64,000 nucleotides of DNA from Variovorax sp. EL159 (GCF_900100965.1 NZ_FMUJ01000002.1:555869-619868), one strand, 5' to 3'; counted from the stretch's first letter, positions 49,329 through 58,670 are shown. Notes: a model not told the origin generated them from the sequence alone. Made by a program: numbers and translations.

Positions 49329-50093
49329 ATGGATGTGCTTGCAAACAAGGTCGCGATCGTGACGGGCGCCAGCTCAGGCATCGGGCGCGCCACGGCGCAG
49401 CTGTTCGCGCGCGAGGGCGGGGCAGTGGTCGTCGCCGGTCGCCGAAGGGCTGAACTGGAAAGCCTCGTCGAAGAGATCACCGGCAAGGGCGGAAGGGCCG
49501 TTTGCGTCGCCGGCGATGTGCGAGAGGAAGAGCATGCGCAGGCTCTCGTGCAGACCGCCATCGACCGTTTCGGCGGCCTGGACATCGCGTTCAACAACGC
49601 GGGGACACTCGGCGAAATGGGCCCCACATCAGGCATATCGGCGGCGGGCTGGAGCGACACCATCGCCACCAATCTCACCAGCGCATTTTTTGGGGCGAAG
49701 CATCAGATACCGGCGATGCTGGCTCGTGGTGCCGGAAGCATCATCTTCACCTCGACCTTCGTCGGCTACACCGTCGGGTTTCCGGGCGTCGCGGCCTACG
49801 CCGCCAGCAAGGCGGGGCTGATCGGATTGACCCAATCGCTTGCCGCCGAACTGGGCCCGAGGGCGGTTCGCGTCAACGCGATCCTGCCTGGTGGTGTCGA
49901 TACGCCGATGGGCCGGGAGATGAGCGACTCGCCTGAGGCGATGGCGCATGTGGCAGGGCTGCATGCGCTCAAGCGTATTGCTACGCCGGAAGAGTTGGCG
50001 CAGTCGGTTCTTTATATGGCGTCTGATGCTGCGTCGTTTATGACTGGGGCGGCGCTGCTTGTGGATGGGGGGGTGTCGATCAATCGCAGTTGA
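49329..50093 (+). CDS. short-chain dehydrogenase/reductase between the dctS repeats
   Basis: Oxidoreductase of 254 residues. The cofactor motif is TGASSGIG at 12-19, then NNAG at 89-92, catalytic Ser142 and Tyr157/Lys161 in AAYAASKAG. Typical of classical SDRs acting on ketones or alcohols; the Arg-rich stretch AGRRRAELES favours NADP(H). Codons in the last quarter end in T more often than neighbours do, hinting at an imported segment. The gene sits between direct copies of the dctS 5' region, consistent with insertion during a duplication. Substrate unknown. Confidence 0.82.
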   Translation: MDVLANKVAIVTGASSGIGRATAQLFAREGGAVVVAGRRRAELESLVEEITGKGGRAVCVAGDVREEEHAQALVQTAIDRFGGLDIAFNNAGTLGEMGPTSGISAAGWSDTIATNLTSAFFGAKHQIPAMLARGAGSIIFTSTFVGYTVGFPGVAAYAASKAGLIGLTQSLAAELGPRAVRVNAILPGGVDTPMGREMSDSPEAMAHVAGLHALKRIATPEELAQSVLYMASDAASFMTGAALLVDGGVSINRS

Positions 50094-50125
50094 TGATGAG
50101 GTCGTTGATCCGTTGCCCCCGCCTT

Positions 50126-50151
50126 GACGGCCGAGCATGACGTCGGCCGTC
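50126..50151. terminator. hairpin after the SDR gene
   Basis: GACGGCCGA at 50126-50134 pairs perfectly with TCGGCCGTC at 50143-50151 around an 8-base loop, 33 bases after the stop codon. No U-tract follows. Confidence 0.4.
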
Positions 50152-50301
50152 CGTTACGCGGATCGGCGTAAGGGCTGTGAGCTAGGGAGCTACTCGTCGA
50201 TGTGACCGACCCTACGCGTGAACAGTCGCTGTAGTGTGTCTTTGAGATACGTATGCGGGTCGTGGCCGATGCTGATAGCGAGGATCGGAGCTCGTCGCTG
50301 G

Positions 50302-50618
50302 CCGGGTCTTGCCGATGGGCCAGTGAGGCCAGCACGTCGGGGTGTATGCCCACGTGAGCGGCAGGTAGCTGTACTTGCCGGCGGCATCGCGCAGGCCCAG
50401 CACATGCACTTCCATCGCGCGGCGGATCGAGTCCGCCTGGAAGCTCGCTTCGCGGCTCGCGGCTCGCGGCTCGCGGCTCGCGGCTCGCGGCTCGCGGCCC
50501 ATTGGCCCGCGATGCCGATCAGCAGGAGCGCCGCCAACACGGCCGCCGCCCAGGCGTACAGCGTGCGCTGGCCGGGGCGAGGTCTGGAGGTCGTGGGTTC
50601 GGGCGTGAGGGGCGGCAT
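50302..50618 (-). pseudogene. dctS N-terminal fragment, frameshifted
   Basis: The start region at 50618 reads MPPLTPEPTTSRPRPGQRTL like dctS, through the first membrane helix to GQWAAS. There the heptamer expansion (35 extra bases, not a multiple of three) shifts the frame. Downstream, a different frame again matches dctS (HPDVLASLAHRQDPA), after which similarity ends near 50302. It lacks the kinase domains and cannot make a sensor. Confidence 0.85.
50450..50498. repeat. seven tandem copies of heptamer TCGCGGC
   Basis: Seven perfect copies of the 7-base unit TCGCGGC; the corresponding place in intact dctS (around 48920) has two. Each added unit shifts the reading frame, as in slipped-strand expansions. 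Confidence 0.9.
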
Positions 50619-50891
50619 GGGGACAGGGCCGACCGGCGCGGCGACTGGAATTTTTCCTTGATCGCGGTGGTGCCCTCGCGGGTGATGGATGCGGCGGGGT
50701 GAAGAGGGCGGACCGCGCTTGCTGTGCGGTGCCAACAGGGGGCGCAGTAGGCCAATGGAGATCGAGATGGTGCCGATAGAAGAGGAGAGACTTCTGTCGT
50801 GGACGGTTCAATGCGAAGTCGAATCAAGCGGCTGCTCTGGTCCGAACACGGACTCTAGGGGACTCCCGCTGACGGCCCTTCGAGGTGCAGG

Positions 50892-53147
50892 TTAAGTAGA
50901 CAAACCTACCCTGTCGACTTCCATAACGAATTGGTTCTTCGAATGGAAATTCGGAGAATTCTTAAGCGCTAGGCGCAGAACATCGTAGGTATAGGACTCG
51001 AAGACCGTAAGCAACGCGTCCTCTCGGCGGCTTTGTGCTGTCAGTTGGGGCTGCTCCTGCAGCCAATAGATTTGTCGAACGGTCTGCTTAATAGCGTCGC
51101 GATCAGTTTCGCCATGAGCGAGAAGGAAGCTCATACGATTAGAGACGCTATGCGCTCGTGGTTCCATCTCGTGTCTGAGCAAAATACTCTCAAGGGAAAA
51201 TACACAGCTTCGCAGACGATCTAGTGGGTCTGCCGCAGTGGTGCCCTTGCTATAGGTCATGAGGCTCGCTCGTACCGACAACGCAAAATCGCTCAGGCTC
51301 TCTGGTACTACGAGCGATGCCGCGACGTCTAGGAGGTCGGACTTGAGTACGGATACTTGCTGCGTTGATAGACGCCAGTAGCCCACAGATCTTGGCAAAG
51401 TACCTTCGCTAAGGATAAAACCTTTTTCCGGAAGAACGATCAGTTTTGATGTCGGAATGTAGTCCGCGCCCATAAGAGCAACTGGACTAAACATGAATGA
51501 TCGTGACGCCGCTGGTGAGAAGAATCTTAGTAAGCTCACGGCATCTTGAGCGATCTGCAGTGCACGTTTTTGCGCGGCTATGGGCTCTGCCTCAATCGAT
51601 ACCACCACGACTGCGTATCCTTGAAACTCCCGTCTCAATCTTTCGAATAGTTGGTTAACTTGCTTCTCTTGCTCCGGTCGAGTTGAGGGTACCCTGCGAA
51701 GCAGGTCTTCCATCGCAGTAGCTGTAATGGATTCGACGCGGACGGGGCCGAAATCGAATCCCTGTTCCACCTCCATGTTTGCGATAGGCGCCCAAACTTC
51801 GATCTTCTTGAGACTTCCTCGTGCCGCGACACTCAAGGCCTTTGGGAAGAACTCCCCGGCCGTAAAGAATCGTTCTCTAGCCCACTCGCAGAAGGCTTGC
51901 TCAACAAACTCACGGCTTAAGCCAGCGCGAGCCCAATTTGATTTCATGACCGCGTCAATCAAACCGTCAAGGGCCTCATAGTCACTCTCGCGCAGGCCGT
52001 AGGATTTTTCCTCTTGGCGGATAAACATGAAGGCGTCTTCTCCACCAACCTCCTTTCCCCAGAATGTGATCGGCCCAACTATTTCGCGGTCCGTGACCGT
52101 AGTGATTGGCCTTTCGGTCTCAAACCCTTTGGGAATTTTCTGGAAGTGAAGCTCACGAATGTTGCCCAGCAGAGCGGAGGAAATCCGATCGATTTCAGTT
52201 TCCTGCATCGGAGTGAATTCAAAGGGGTCAACAGCGTCGGAATCGGGCTGTTCGGCAGGCGCAGTGAAAGATGTCCGTCTCGTCGAGTCAATCGATTGAA
52301 GCTGTGCCCGAATCTGTTCGAGTTCCTGAAGGTCAGCCTGATGGTGTGCCGCAAGAGTCGCATCCAGCCATCCGTGGAACTGGTTGACGAGCGTTAGGTA
52401 CTCTTGTGCAAACTCGTGAAGGTCCAAATACTCCCCGGCTTTTTCTAAGTAGATGCGGGCGACGGGCTTCCAGTCCTTCCAGTTCAAAAGCGACGCGGTG
52501 TCATAGCGAACACCGGTTTGCGCCGTTCCAGAACTATCCTTTGCGTCCGGATTGGCCGTGAAGTGCATAAACATGCTGGAATTGGGAAGGCCTCTGTGCA
52601 GCATATAGTTGCGAAGTCCTTGGACGAACTGCGCCACAGCCGATCCAGCGAAACTCGCTTTCGCCTGCTCCTCATAGGTTGTCAGAAGCTCAAGGCCGGC
52701 GTAGTGTTTTCTCATGAAGACCCGCGTGTGCTCAACGAGAGTCAAGGCGGATGAAACGAAGTTGTGGACGTAACGGTTCAGTTCGCGATGGGCTTGACGT
52801 CCGGCTTCTTGATTTCCTTCCATCATCAGAGCTATGGCCTGATCGGGGTCTCTGATCCTCTGAACCGCCTCCATAAGCTCCACCGCATTCATCTGGAACA
52901 CGTTGAGCGAGAAGCTGCGTTGATAGGCACGGTTGAGATACCTTGAGCCTGCCGAGTCTGAAATCTGCTGGATAAGATCGGTCGCGATGTTGGACTCCTT
53001 CACTGTGATGCCTAGGCTTCGAAGTACTTCTTTGCGAAAACTGAACGCAAACGATCGTACAGAACCGGCGTGCTTCAGTATGCCGTTAGAGAAGCTCCGA
53101 GGTGAATAGCGCGCAAACGGCCGGCTGGCGGAATACTGAAGATCCAC
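50892..53147 (-). CDS. large unknown protein with HEPN-type RNxxxH motif (accessory gene)
   Basis: Protein of 751 residues; no family recognised with certainty. Base composition is visibly lower in GC than the neighbours, and codons ending in A or T are common, indicating transfer. The N-terminal third is helical and contains QGLRNYMLHRGLP with RNxxxH at residues 179-184, the catalytic pattern of HEPN ribonucleases. Residues about 630-740 resemble Apea-like HEPN helices (LRSCVFSLESILLRHE) but lack the motif. The middle has a beta-rich stretch around FWGKEVGGEDAFMFIRQEE. No signal peptide. A stress or anti-phage role is possible but unproven. Confidence 0.75.
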   Translation of the reverse strand: MDLQYSASRPFARYSPRSFSNGILKHAGSVRSFAFSFRKEVLRSLGITVKESNIATDLIQQISDSAGSRYLNRAYQRSFSLNVFQMNAVELMEAVQRIRDPDQAIALMMEGNQEAGRQAHRELNRYVHNFVSSALTLVEHTRVFMRKHYAGLELLTTYEEQAKASFAGSAVAQFVQGLRNYMLHRGLPNSSMFMHFTANPDAKDSSGTAQTGVRYDTASLLNWKDWKPVARIYLEKAGEYLDLHEFAQEYLTLVNQFHGWLDATLAAHHQADLQELEQIRAQLQSIDSTRRTSFTAPAEQPDSDAVDPFEFTPMQETEIDRISSALLGNIRELHFQKIPKGFETERPITTVTDREIVGPITFWGKEVGGEDAFMFIRQEEKSYGLRESDYEALDGLIDAVMKSNWARAGLSREFVEQAFCEWARERFFTAGEFFPKALSVAARGSLKKIEVWAPIANMEVEQGFDFGPVRVESITATAMEDLLRRVPSTRPEQEKQVNQLFERLRREFQGYAVVVVSIEAEPIAAQKRALQIAQDAVSLLRFFSPAASRSFMFSPVALMGADYIPTSKLIVLPEKGFILSEGTLPRSVGYWRLSTQQVSVLKSDLLDVAASLVVPESLSDFALSVRASLMTYSKGTTAADPLDRLRSCVFSLESILLRHEMEPRAHSVSNRMSFLLAHGETDRDAIKQTVRQIYWLQEQPQLTAQSRREDALLTVFESYTYDVLRLALKNSPNFHSKNQFVMEVDRVGLST

Positions 53148-53299
53148 TCTGGACCGAGAGGCGAAGTTCAGGTGGCTTCTTCAAATTAGCGTTGACTGAT
53201 CCTGCCGCTGGGGTCTTCGGCTTTGTTGGCGGCGTGGCACAAGAGCCTCGATAAACTCCAGTCCTCCGCGCACCGCAGCTCCAGCGCAAGCCCCCCCGG

Positions 53300-53944
53300 A
53301 TGCCCAACACCCCCACCCTCGCCGCCTTCGACTTCGACGGCACCATTTCCACTTCCGACAGCCTGCGCGCATTCGTGCACGGGCTGGTCGGCCAGGGGCG
53401 CTTCGCCACTGGCGCGTTGCGTTCATCACCCTGGCTGGCAGGCGCATGGGCCGGCGTCTGCAACCGGGGCACCGCCAAGGCGCAGTTCCTGTCCGCCACC
53501 ATCGGCGGCATGGCGCGGCGCGAACTGGAAGACGCCGCGCGGCATTTCGCGACACACGAACTGCCGAAGATGATCCGCCCCGAGATGCTCGACAGAGTCC
53601 GCGAGCACAAGCGCCGTGGGCACCGGCTGGTGCTGGTCAGCGCGTCCCCGTCGCTCTACCTGAACGTGTGGGCCGCGCAAGCGGGCTTCGACGCGGTGCT
53701 GGCGACCGAACTTGCATTCACCGACGACAGGTTCACCGGCCACTTGGCTTCCCCAAACTGCTGGGGCCCGCAGAAGGTGGTGCGCTTGAAGCAATGGCTG
53801 GGCGATGGAGAGCGCCCCGCCACGGTCTACGCCTACGGCGACAGCCGGGGCGACCGCGAGATGCTCGCGTGGGCCGACCGGCCGTGGCTGCGGGGCGACG
53901 GCAACGCATTGCCGCCGCTTCCACCCCACGGCGCGGACCACTGA
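53300..53944 (+). CDS. HAD-superfamily phosphatase (SerB-like, subfamily IB)
   Basis: Phosphohydrolase of 214 residues. Motif I is AAFDFDGTIS with nucleophile Asp11 and Asp13; motif II is LVSASPSLYL; the lysine lies in WGPQKVVRLKQWL; the acidic motif IV is AYGDSRGDREML. The IB-type helical cap fits phosphoserine phosphatase or similar small phosphomonoesterases. The stop codon at 53944 is one base from that of the convergent ior gene. Substrate unknown. Confidence 0.83.
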   Translation: MPNTPTLAAFDFDGTISTSDSLRAFVHGLVGQGRFATGALRSSPWLAGAWAGVCNRGTAKAQFLSATIGGMARRELEDAARHFATHELPKMIRPEMLDRVREHKRRGHRLVLVSASPSLYLNVWAAQAGFDAVLATELAFTDDRFTGHLASPNCWGPQKVVRLKQWLGDGERPATVYAYGDSRGDREMLAWADRPWLRGDGNALPPLPPHGADH

Positions 53945-53945
53945 C

Positions 53946-56900
53946 TCACAAGACGGCGCTGACCTTGCCGCGCTGCGGCACTGCTGCCGCAGCATCCAGC
54001 TTCTTCACCAGCGCCTGCCACCGCACCCGCGCCGACACCACGCTCTCTTCCTTCACATGCCCGAAGCCGCGGATCTGCTCTGGCAGCCGCGCGAGCGACA
54101 GTGCGGTGTCGAAGTCGATGGCATCGAAGCGCGCCAGCAGGTCTTCGACCATCGCGCGGTAGTCGTCGATCAACTGGCGTTCCATGCGTCGTTCGGCGGT
54201 GCGGCCGAAGGGGTCGAGCGCCGTGCCGCGCAGGCCACGGAATTTCGCGAGCAGGCCGAATGCGCCCAGCATCCACGGCCCGAAGCTGGTCTTGACCGCA
54301 TGGCCTTCGGCATCGCGACGGCCGAGCATCGGCGGCGCGAGGTGAAAGCGCAGCGTGGGCTTGCCCTCGAACTGCTCGCTCAACTTTTCCATGAAGCGCT
54401 TGTCGGCGTACAGGCGCGCGACCTCGTACTCGTCCTTGTAGGCCATGAGCTTGTACAGGCCCGAGGCCACGGCCTTGGCCAGCACGTTGCTGCCGCGCTC
54501 GCGCTGCTCGACCACGCGCACGCGCTCGACCAGTTCCGAATAACGCTGCGCATAGGCCGCGTTCTGGTACGCGGTCAGCAACTCGATGCGATGCGCCACC
54601 AGCGCCTCGAAGCTCTGCGGCCGCTGCAGCGCGACGACTTTCGACGGCGTGGCTTCGCGCGTCACGCCCGCGAGGTCGAGCGCGGCCTTGCGCCCCCAGC
54701 GGAACGCCGCCTGGTTCGCCTTCACCGCCACGCCGTTGATCTCGATGGCCTTGTTCAAGGCGTCGGCCGACAGCGGCACAAAGCCCTTCTGGAACGCAAA
54801 GCCCAGCAGGAAGAGGTTGGCCGCAATCGCATCGCCCATGAGGCGCGTGGCCAGTTGCGTGGCGTCGATGAAGTCGGCGCGGCCCTCGACCGATTCCTCG
54901 ATCAGCGCGCGCACCTGCGCGGCCGGAAACTCCCAATCGGGCTGTTGCGCGAAGTGCCCGGTCGGCTGCTCGAAGGTGTTGACCAGCGCATAGGTGCGCC
55001 CCGGCCGCATGCGTGCGATGGCGTCGGGCGCGCCGGCCGTGAGCATGTCGCAGCCCAGGATCAAATCGGCCTCGCCGGTGGGAATGCGCTGCGCCTTCAG
55101 TTGCGCCGCATCGCGCGCGATGCGCACATGCGAAGTGACGGAGCCGTTCTTCTGTGACATGCCCGTCATGTCGAGCACGCTGATGCCCTTGCCTTCGAGG
55201 TGCGCCGCCATGCCGATCAGCGCACCGATGGTGATGACGCCCGTGCCACCGATGCCGGTGATGAGGATGTTGTGCATGCCGTCGAGCGCGAGTGGCGCGG
55301 GCTCGGGCAGCGGTGGTTCTTCGGATGTTGCCTTCGCCACCACTGGCGCCTGCTTGCGCGGCTTCACGCCTTCCACGGTCACGAAGCTCGGGCAGAAGCC
55401 CTTGATGCACGACTCGTCGGCATTGCACGCGCTCTGGTCGACGCGGCGCTTCAGGCCCAGGTCGGTCGGCTGCGGCAGCAGGGCGGTGCAGTTCGACTGC
55501 TCGCCACAGTCGCCACAACCTTCGCACACGGCTTCGTTGATGAACACGCGCCGCGCGGCTTGTGGAAACTCGCCCTTCTTGCGGCGGCGGCGCTTTTCGG
55601 CCGCGCACACCTGGTCGTAGATCAGCACCGAGACGCCCTCGAACTCGCGCAGCTCGCGTTGCACCGCGTCCATGTCGTCGCGGTGGTGCACGGTGAGCAC
55701 GAAGCCTTCGCGGTCGGCCGGCAGCATGCTGCGGTCGGCCCAGCGCGTCGGGTCTTCGGCCACCAGCGCAAGGCGCTTCACGCCTTCGGCCGCCATCTGG
55801 TGCGCGATGCGCGGCACGTTGATCGGCCCGTCCACCGGCTGGCCACCGGTCATGGCCACCGCGTCGTTGTAGAGGATCTTGTAGGTGATGCTCACACCGG
55901 CCGCCACCGCCGCGCGGATCGCCATCGAGCCCGAGTGGTAGTAGGTGCCGTCGCCTAGGTTGGCAAACACGTGCTTGCGCTTGGAGAACCACGCCTGCCC
56001 CAGCCACGGCGCGCCTTCGCCGCCCATGTGCGTGGTGGTCTTGTTGTGCTCGGGGTAGATGGCGGTCGCCATCACGTGGCAGCCGATGCCTGCGAGCGCG
56101 AGGCTGCCTTCGGGCACCTTGGTCGACGTGTTGTGCGGGCAACCCGCGCAGTACCAGGCCGGGCGCGGTGGCATGGCCACGGCCTTGCCGAGCACCACGT
56201 CCTTCGCGTCGAGAATCGCGAGCCGCATGCGGATGCGGTCGCTGGTATGAAAGCGTGCCACACGCCCGGCAATGACGCGCGCGATCTGCGCCACCGAGAA
56301 GTCGGCGGTGGCCGGCAGCAGCCAGTGGCCGCGCGGATGCGCGCCCCATTCGCCCTGTTCGTCGAACTTGCCGATGACGCGCGGGCGCACGTTCTCGCGC
56401 CAGTTGTACAGGTGCTCCTTGAGCTGGTATTCGACGATCTGGCGCTTCTCCTCGACCACCAGGATCTCTTCGAGCCCATCCGCAAACTCGCGGATCGAGT
56501 CGGGCTCCAGCGGCCACGGCATCGACACCTTGAACAGGCGGATGCCGATGCGCGCGGCCTCGTCAGCGTCGATGCCCAGTTCTTCGAGCGCTTCGAGCAC
56601 GTCGCGGTACGACTTGCCCGAGGCCACGATGCCCAGCCGCGCCTTGGGCGAGTCGATGGTCACGCGGTTCAGGCGGTTCTCGCGCGCATAGGCGATGGCG
56701 GCGTAGATCTTGTAGTCCTGCATCAGCGCCTCTTGCTTGCGCGCCTGCACGCCGAGCGTGTCGGTCGACAGCCGCGCATGCACGCCGCCCGGCGGAAACA
56801 CGAAGCCTTCGGGCAGCCGCGTGTGCACGTCGAGCGCGCCGGCCGCGATGGAGCCCGAAGACTCGACCGTGTCCGCCAGCGCCTTGAAGCCCACCGGCAG

Positions 56901-57491
56901 GCCCGCAAAGCGCGACATCGCAAAACCGTGCAGGCCCAGTTCGATGTATTCCTCCACGCTCTGCGGATAGAGCATGGGGATCATCGAGGCCGCGAACAGG
57001 TGGTCGCTCTGGTTGGGCAGGGTGGAAGACGACGCGCCGTGGTCGTCGCCCGCCACCAGCAGGATGCCGCCATGGGGCGACGTGCCCGCATGGCTCATGT
57101 GCTTGAACACGTCGCCGCAGCGGTCCACGCCGGGCGCCTTGCCGTACCACATGGCAAAGACGCCATCGACCGCGGCCTCGCCGGTCAGGTGCACCTGCTG
57201 CGTGCCCCAGACGGCGGTGGCGGCCAGCTCTTCGTTCACGCCGGGCAGGAACTTGACGGCGTTGGCTTCGAGCTGCGGCTGGGCTTTCCACAGCGCTTCG
57301 TCCAGGCCACCGAGCGGCGAGCCGCGGTAGCCCGAGACGAAGCCCGCCGTGTTCAGGCCGGCCGACTGGTCGCGCCATTTCTGCACGAGCATGAGGCGCA
57401 CCAGCGCCTGGATGCCGCTGAGGTAGATCCGGCCTTCGGTGGCCGTGTATTTGTCGTCCAGCGCAACGCTGGCCAGTTCGTGGGATGCCAT
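53946..57491 (-). CDS. fused indolepyruvate ferredoxin oxidoreductase (IorA-IorB type)
   Basis: ThDP and iron-sulfur enzyme of 1181 residues that decarboxylates aryl 2-oxoacids to acyl-CoA with ferredoxin or another acceptor. It starts MASHELASVALDDKYTATEG. The N-terminal half has pyruvate-synthase-like domains (GFVSGYRGSPLGGLDEALW) and the ThDP site GDGTYYHSGSMAIRAA. A ferredoxin-like segment carries CEGCGDCGEQSNC and CNADESCIKGFCPSF. The gamma-like domain follows (ITGIGGTGVITIGALIGMAA). Proteobacterial fused forms act in phenylacetate and aromatic amino-acid breakdown. A LysR regulator is divergent. Confidence 0.92.
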   Translation of the reverse strand: MASHELASVALDDKYTATEGRIYLSGIQALVRLMLVQKWRDQSAGLNTAGFVSGYRGSPLGGLDEALWKAQPQLEANAVKFLPGVNEELAATAVWGTQQVHLTGEAAVDGVFAMWYGKAPGVDRCGDVFKHMSHAGTSPHGGILLVAGDDHGASSSTLPNQSDHLFAASMIPMLYPQSVEEYIELGLHGFAMSRFAGLPVGFKALADTVESSGSIAAGALDVHTRLPEGFVFPPGGVHARLSTDTLGVQARKQEALMQDYKIYAAIAYARENRLNRVTIDSPKARLGIVASGKSYRDVLEALEELGIDADEAARIGIRLFKVSMPWPLEPDSIREFADGLEEILVVEEKRQIVEYQLKEHLYNWRENVRPRVIGKFDEQGEWGAHPRGHWLLPATADFSVAQIARVIAGRVARFHTSDRIRMRLAILDAKDVVLGKAVAMPPRPAWYCAGCPHNTSTKVPEGSLALAGIGCHVMATAIYPEHNKTTTHMGGEGAPWLGQAWFSKRKHVFANLGDGTYYHSGSMAIRAAVAAGVSITYKILYNDAVAMTGGQPVDGPINVPRIAHQMAAEGVKRLALVAEDPTRWADRSMLPADREGFVLTVHHRDDMDAVQRELREFEGVSVLIYDQVCAAEKRRRRKKGEFPQAARRVFINEAVCEGCGDCGEQSNCTALLPQPTDLGLKRRVDQSACNADESCIKGFCPSFVTVEGVKPRKQAPVVAKATSEEPPLPEPAPLALDGMHNILITGIGGTGVITIGALIGMAAHLEGKGISVLDMTGMSQKNGSVTSHVRIARDAAQLKAQRIPTGEADLILGCDMLTAGAPDAIARMRPGRTYALVNTFEQPTGHFAQQPDWEFPAAQVRALIEESVEGRADFIDATQLATRLMGDAIAANLFLLGFAFQKGFVPLSADALNKAIEINGVAVKANQAAFRWGRKAALDLAGVTREATPSKVVALQRPQSFEALVAHRIELLTAYQNAAYAQRYSELVERVRVVEQRERGSNVLAKAVASGLYKLMAYKDEYEVARLYADKRFMEKLSEQFEGKPTLRFHLAPPMLGRRDAEGHAVKTSFGPWMLGAFGLLAKFRGLRGTALDPFGRTAERRMERQLIDDYRAMVEDLLARFDAIDFDTALSLARLPEQIRGFGHVKEESVVSARVRWQALVKKLDAAAAVPQRGKVSAVL

Positions 57492-57533
57492 GACTGAAAA
57501 AGACTCCGGGTAGGACTCGTGGAATGCGGACGT

Positions 57534-57587
57534 GGCCCCGGTAGAGGGCCGGCCCGCGAAACGCCCCGCCGGGGTAGACGGCGGGGC
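57534..57587 (-). promoter_or_regulatory. GC-rich hairpins in the ior leader
   Basis: GCCCCGCC at 57563-57570 pairs with GGCGGGGC at 57580-57587, and the palindrome GGGCCGGCCC (57546-57555) with GGCCC at 57534-57538 forms a second structure. They lie 43-96 bases before the ior start codon and could form mutually exclusive leader structures. Confidence 0.4.
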
Positions 57588-57782
57588 AGCAACGATTCTT
57601 CCTCGTTGCGCGCGGAAAGTGCTTCTTCGTTGAGGCGGGTTCGGGTGCTTTACGGAAGATTTGTCTTTGGCGATGGCGTTTCGCCGAAAGGCATTCGGCG
57701 GCCTTGCGAATCCCGCAAGACCCCGGCAGGCCCGACAATGTCCGCCCCCGGGCCCGGTGCCCGTCCCCACAACGAGAACGCG

Positions 57783-58670
57783 ATGAGACCCGACCTGGAT
57801 TCGCTGGCGCTTTTTCTGCGCGCGATTGAGCACGGCAGCCTGTCGAAGGCCGCCGCCGAAAGCCACATGGTGCTGTCGGCCGCGAGCCGGCGCCTGGCGA
57901 TCCTCGAAAGCCAGCTCGGCGTTGGCCTGCTCAACCGCAGCTCGCGGGGCGTGACGCCCACCGGCGCCGGCGAATCGCTCGCCATGCATGCGCGCCAGAT
58001 ATTGCGCGACGTCGACCGCATGCGCGCCGACCTGTCGGACTACGCGCAGGGCGCGACCGGCCGTGTGCGCCTTCACGCTAACGCGTCGGCCATGGGCCAG
58101 TTCTTGCCCGACGATGTGGCGAGCTTTCGGCAGCGCTACCCCGAGATCCGCGTGAGCGTGGAAGAGCACCGCAGCGTCTACATCGTGCAGGCCATTCGCG
58201 ACCGGCAGGCCGATGTCGGCGTGATCACCAGCGAGGCGGCCGACCCCGCGCTGCACTTCATTCCCTACCGCACCGACCGGCTCGTGGCCATCGCGCCGCA
58301 AAAGCATCCGCTGCGCGGCCGCGAGGTGTCGTTCGAGGAGCTGCTCGATTTCGATTTCGTGGGGCTCGAAGACGACTCGGCCATCTCGCGCACGATGGAA
58401 GACGCGGCGATGAGCGCGCGCAAGGTGTTGCGGCTTCGCGTGCGGGTGAAGAGCTTCGAGGCCGTGTGCCGGATGATCGAAGCGGGCATGGGCGTGGGCA
58501 TCTTGCCCGAGGGCGCGGCGGCGACGTATCGCAAGGAGATGAAGCTGCGCTTCATCAATCTCACCGATGCATGGGCCTCGCGCCGCATGTATCTCTGCAC
58601 ACGGCAGGAGGCGCTGAGTTTTCCGCAGCGGCGGCTTGTCGATCACTTGCTGGCGCGCGGCATGCCATAG
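57783..58670 (+). CDS. LysR-family regulator, probably of the ior gene
   Basis: Regulator of 295 residues. The helix-turn-helix covers the first 60 residues (LALFLRAIEHGSLSKAAAES, LSAASRRLAILESQLG, then SSRGVTPTGAG). The effector domain follows (VEEHRSVYIVQAIRDRQADV, PLRGREVSFEELLDFDFVGL). It is divergent from the indolepyruvate oxidoreductase gene, its likely target. An imperfect dyad (TTTGGCGA and TCGCCGAAA, about 57665-57690) lies between them. Confidence 0.88.
   Translation: MRPDLDSLALFLRAIEHGSLSKAAAESHMVLSAASRRLAILESQLGVGLLNRSSRGVTPTGAGESLAMHARQILRDVDRMRADLSDYAQGATGRVRLHANASAMGQFLPDDVASFRQRYPEIRVSVEEHRSVYIVQAIRDRQADVGVITSEAADPALHFIPYRTDRLVAIAPQKHPLRGREVSFEELLDFDFVGLEDDSAISRTMEDAAMSARKVLRLRVRVKSFEAVCRMIEAGMGVGILPEGAAATYRKEMKLRFINLTDAWASRRMYLCTRQEALSFPQRRLVDHLLARGMP

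Larger units (their letters stand above)
50300..50740. repeat. direct repeat B: degenerate copy of the dctS 5' region
   Basis: About 441 bases, clearly related to 48761-49169 in the same orientation. Differences are scattered substitutions plus extra copies of a 7-base unit. The upstream part (the equivalent of 49081-49169) is also duplicated, ending in the shared GTGCCAACA stretch. Confidence 0.85.

Noticed and set aside
50450..50498. CRISPR array
   Set aside because: The seven units are only 7 bases long, contiguous and without spacers. They form a slipped-strand microsatellite.
50754..50895. Small plus-strand ORF beginning MEIEMVPIEEERLLSW
   Set aside because: It lies between a decayed repeat and a minus-strand gene, lacks a good ribosome-binding site and overlaps that gene's stop region. 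Kept as non-coding.
55971..57497. Long plus-strand frame opposite the indolepyruvate oxidoreductase
   Set aside because: Antisense shadow of a strongly conserved gene, with no ribosome-binding site and Arg/His/Ala-biased translation.
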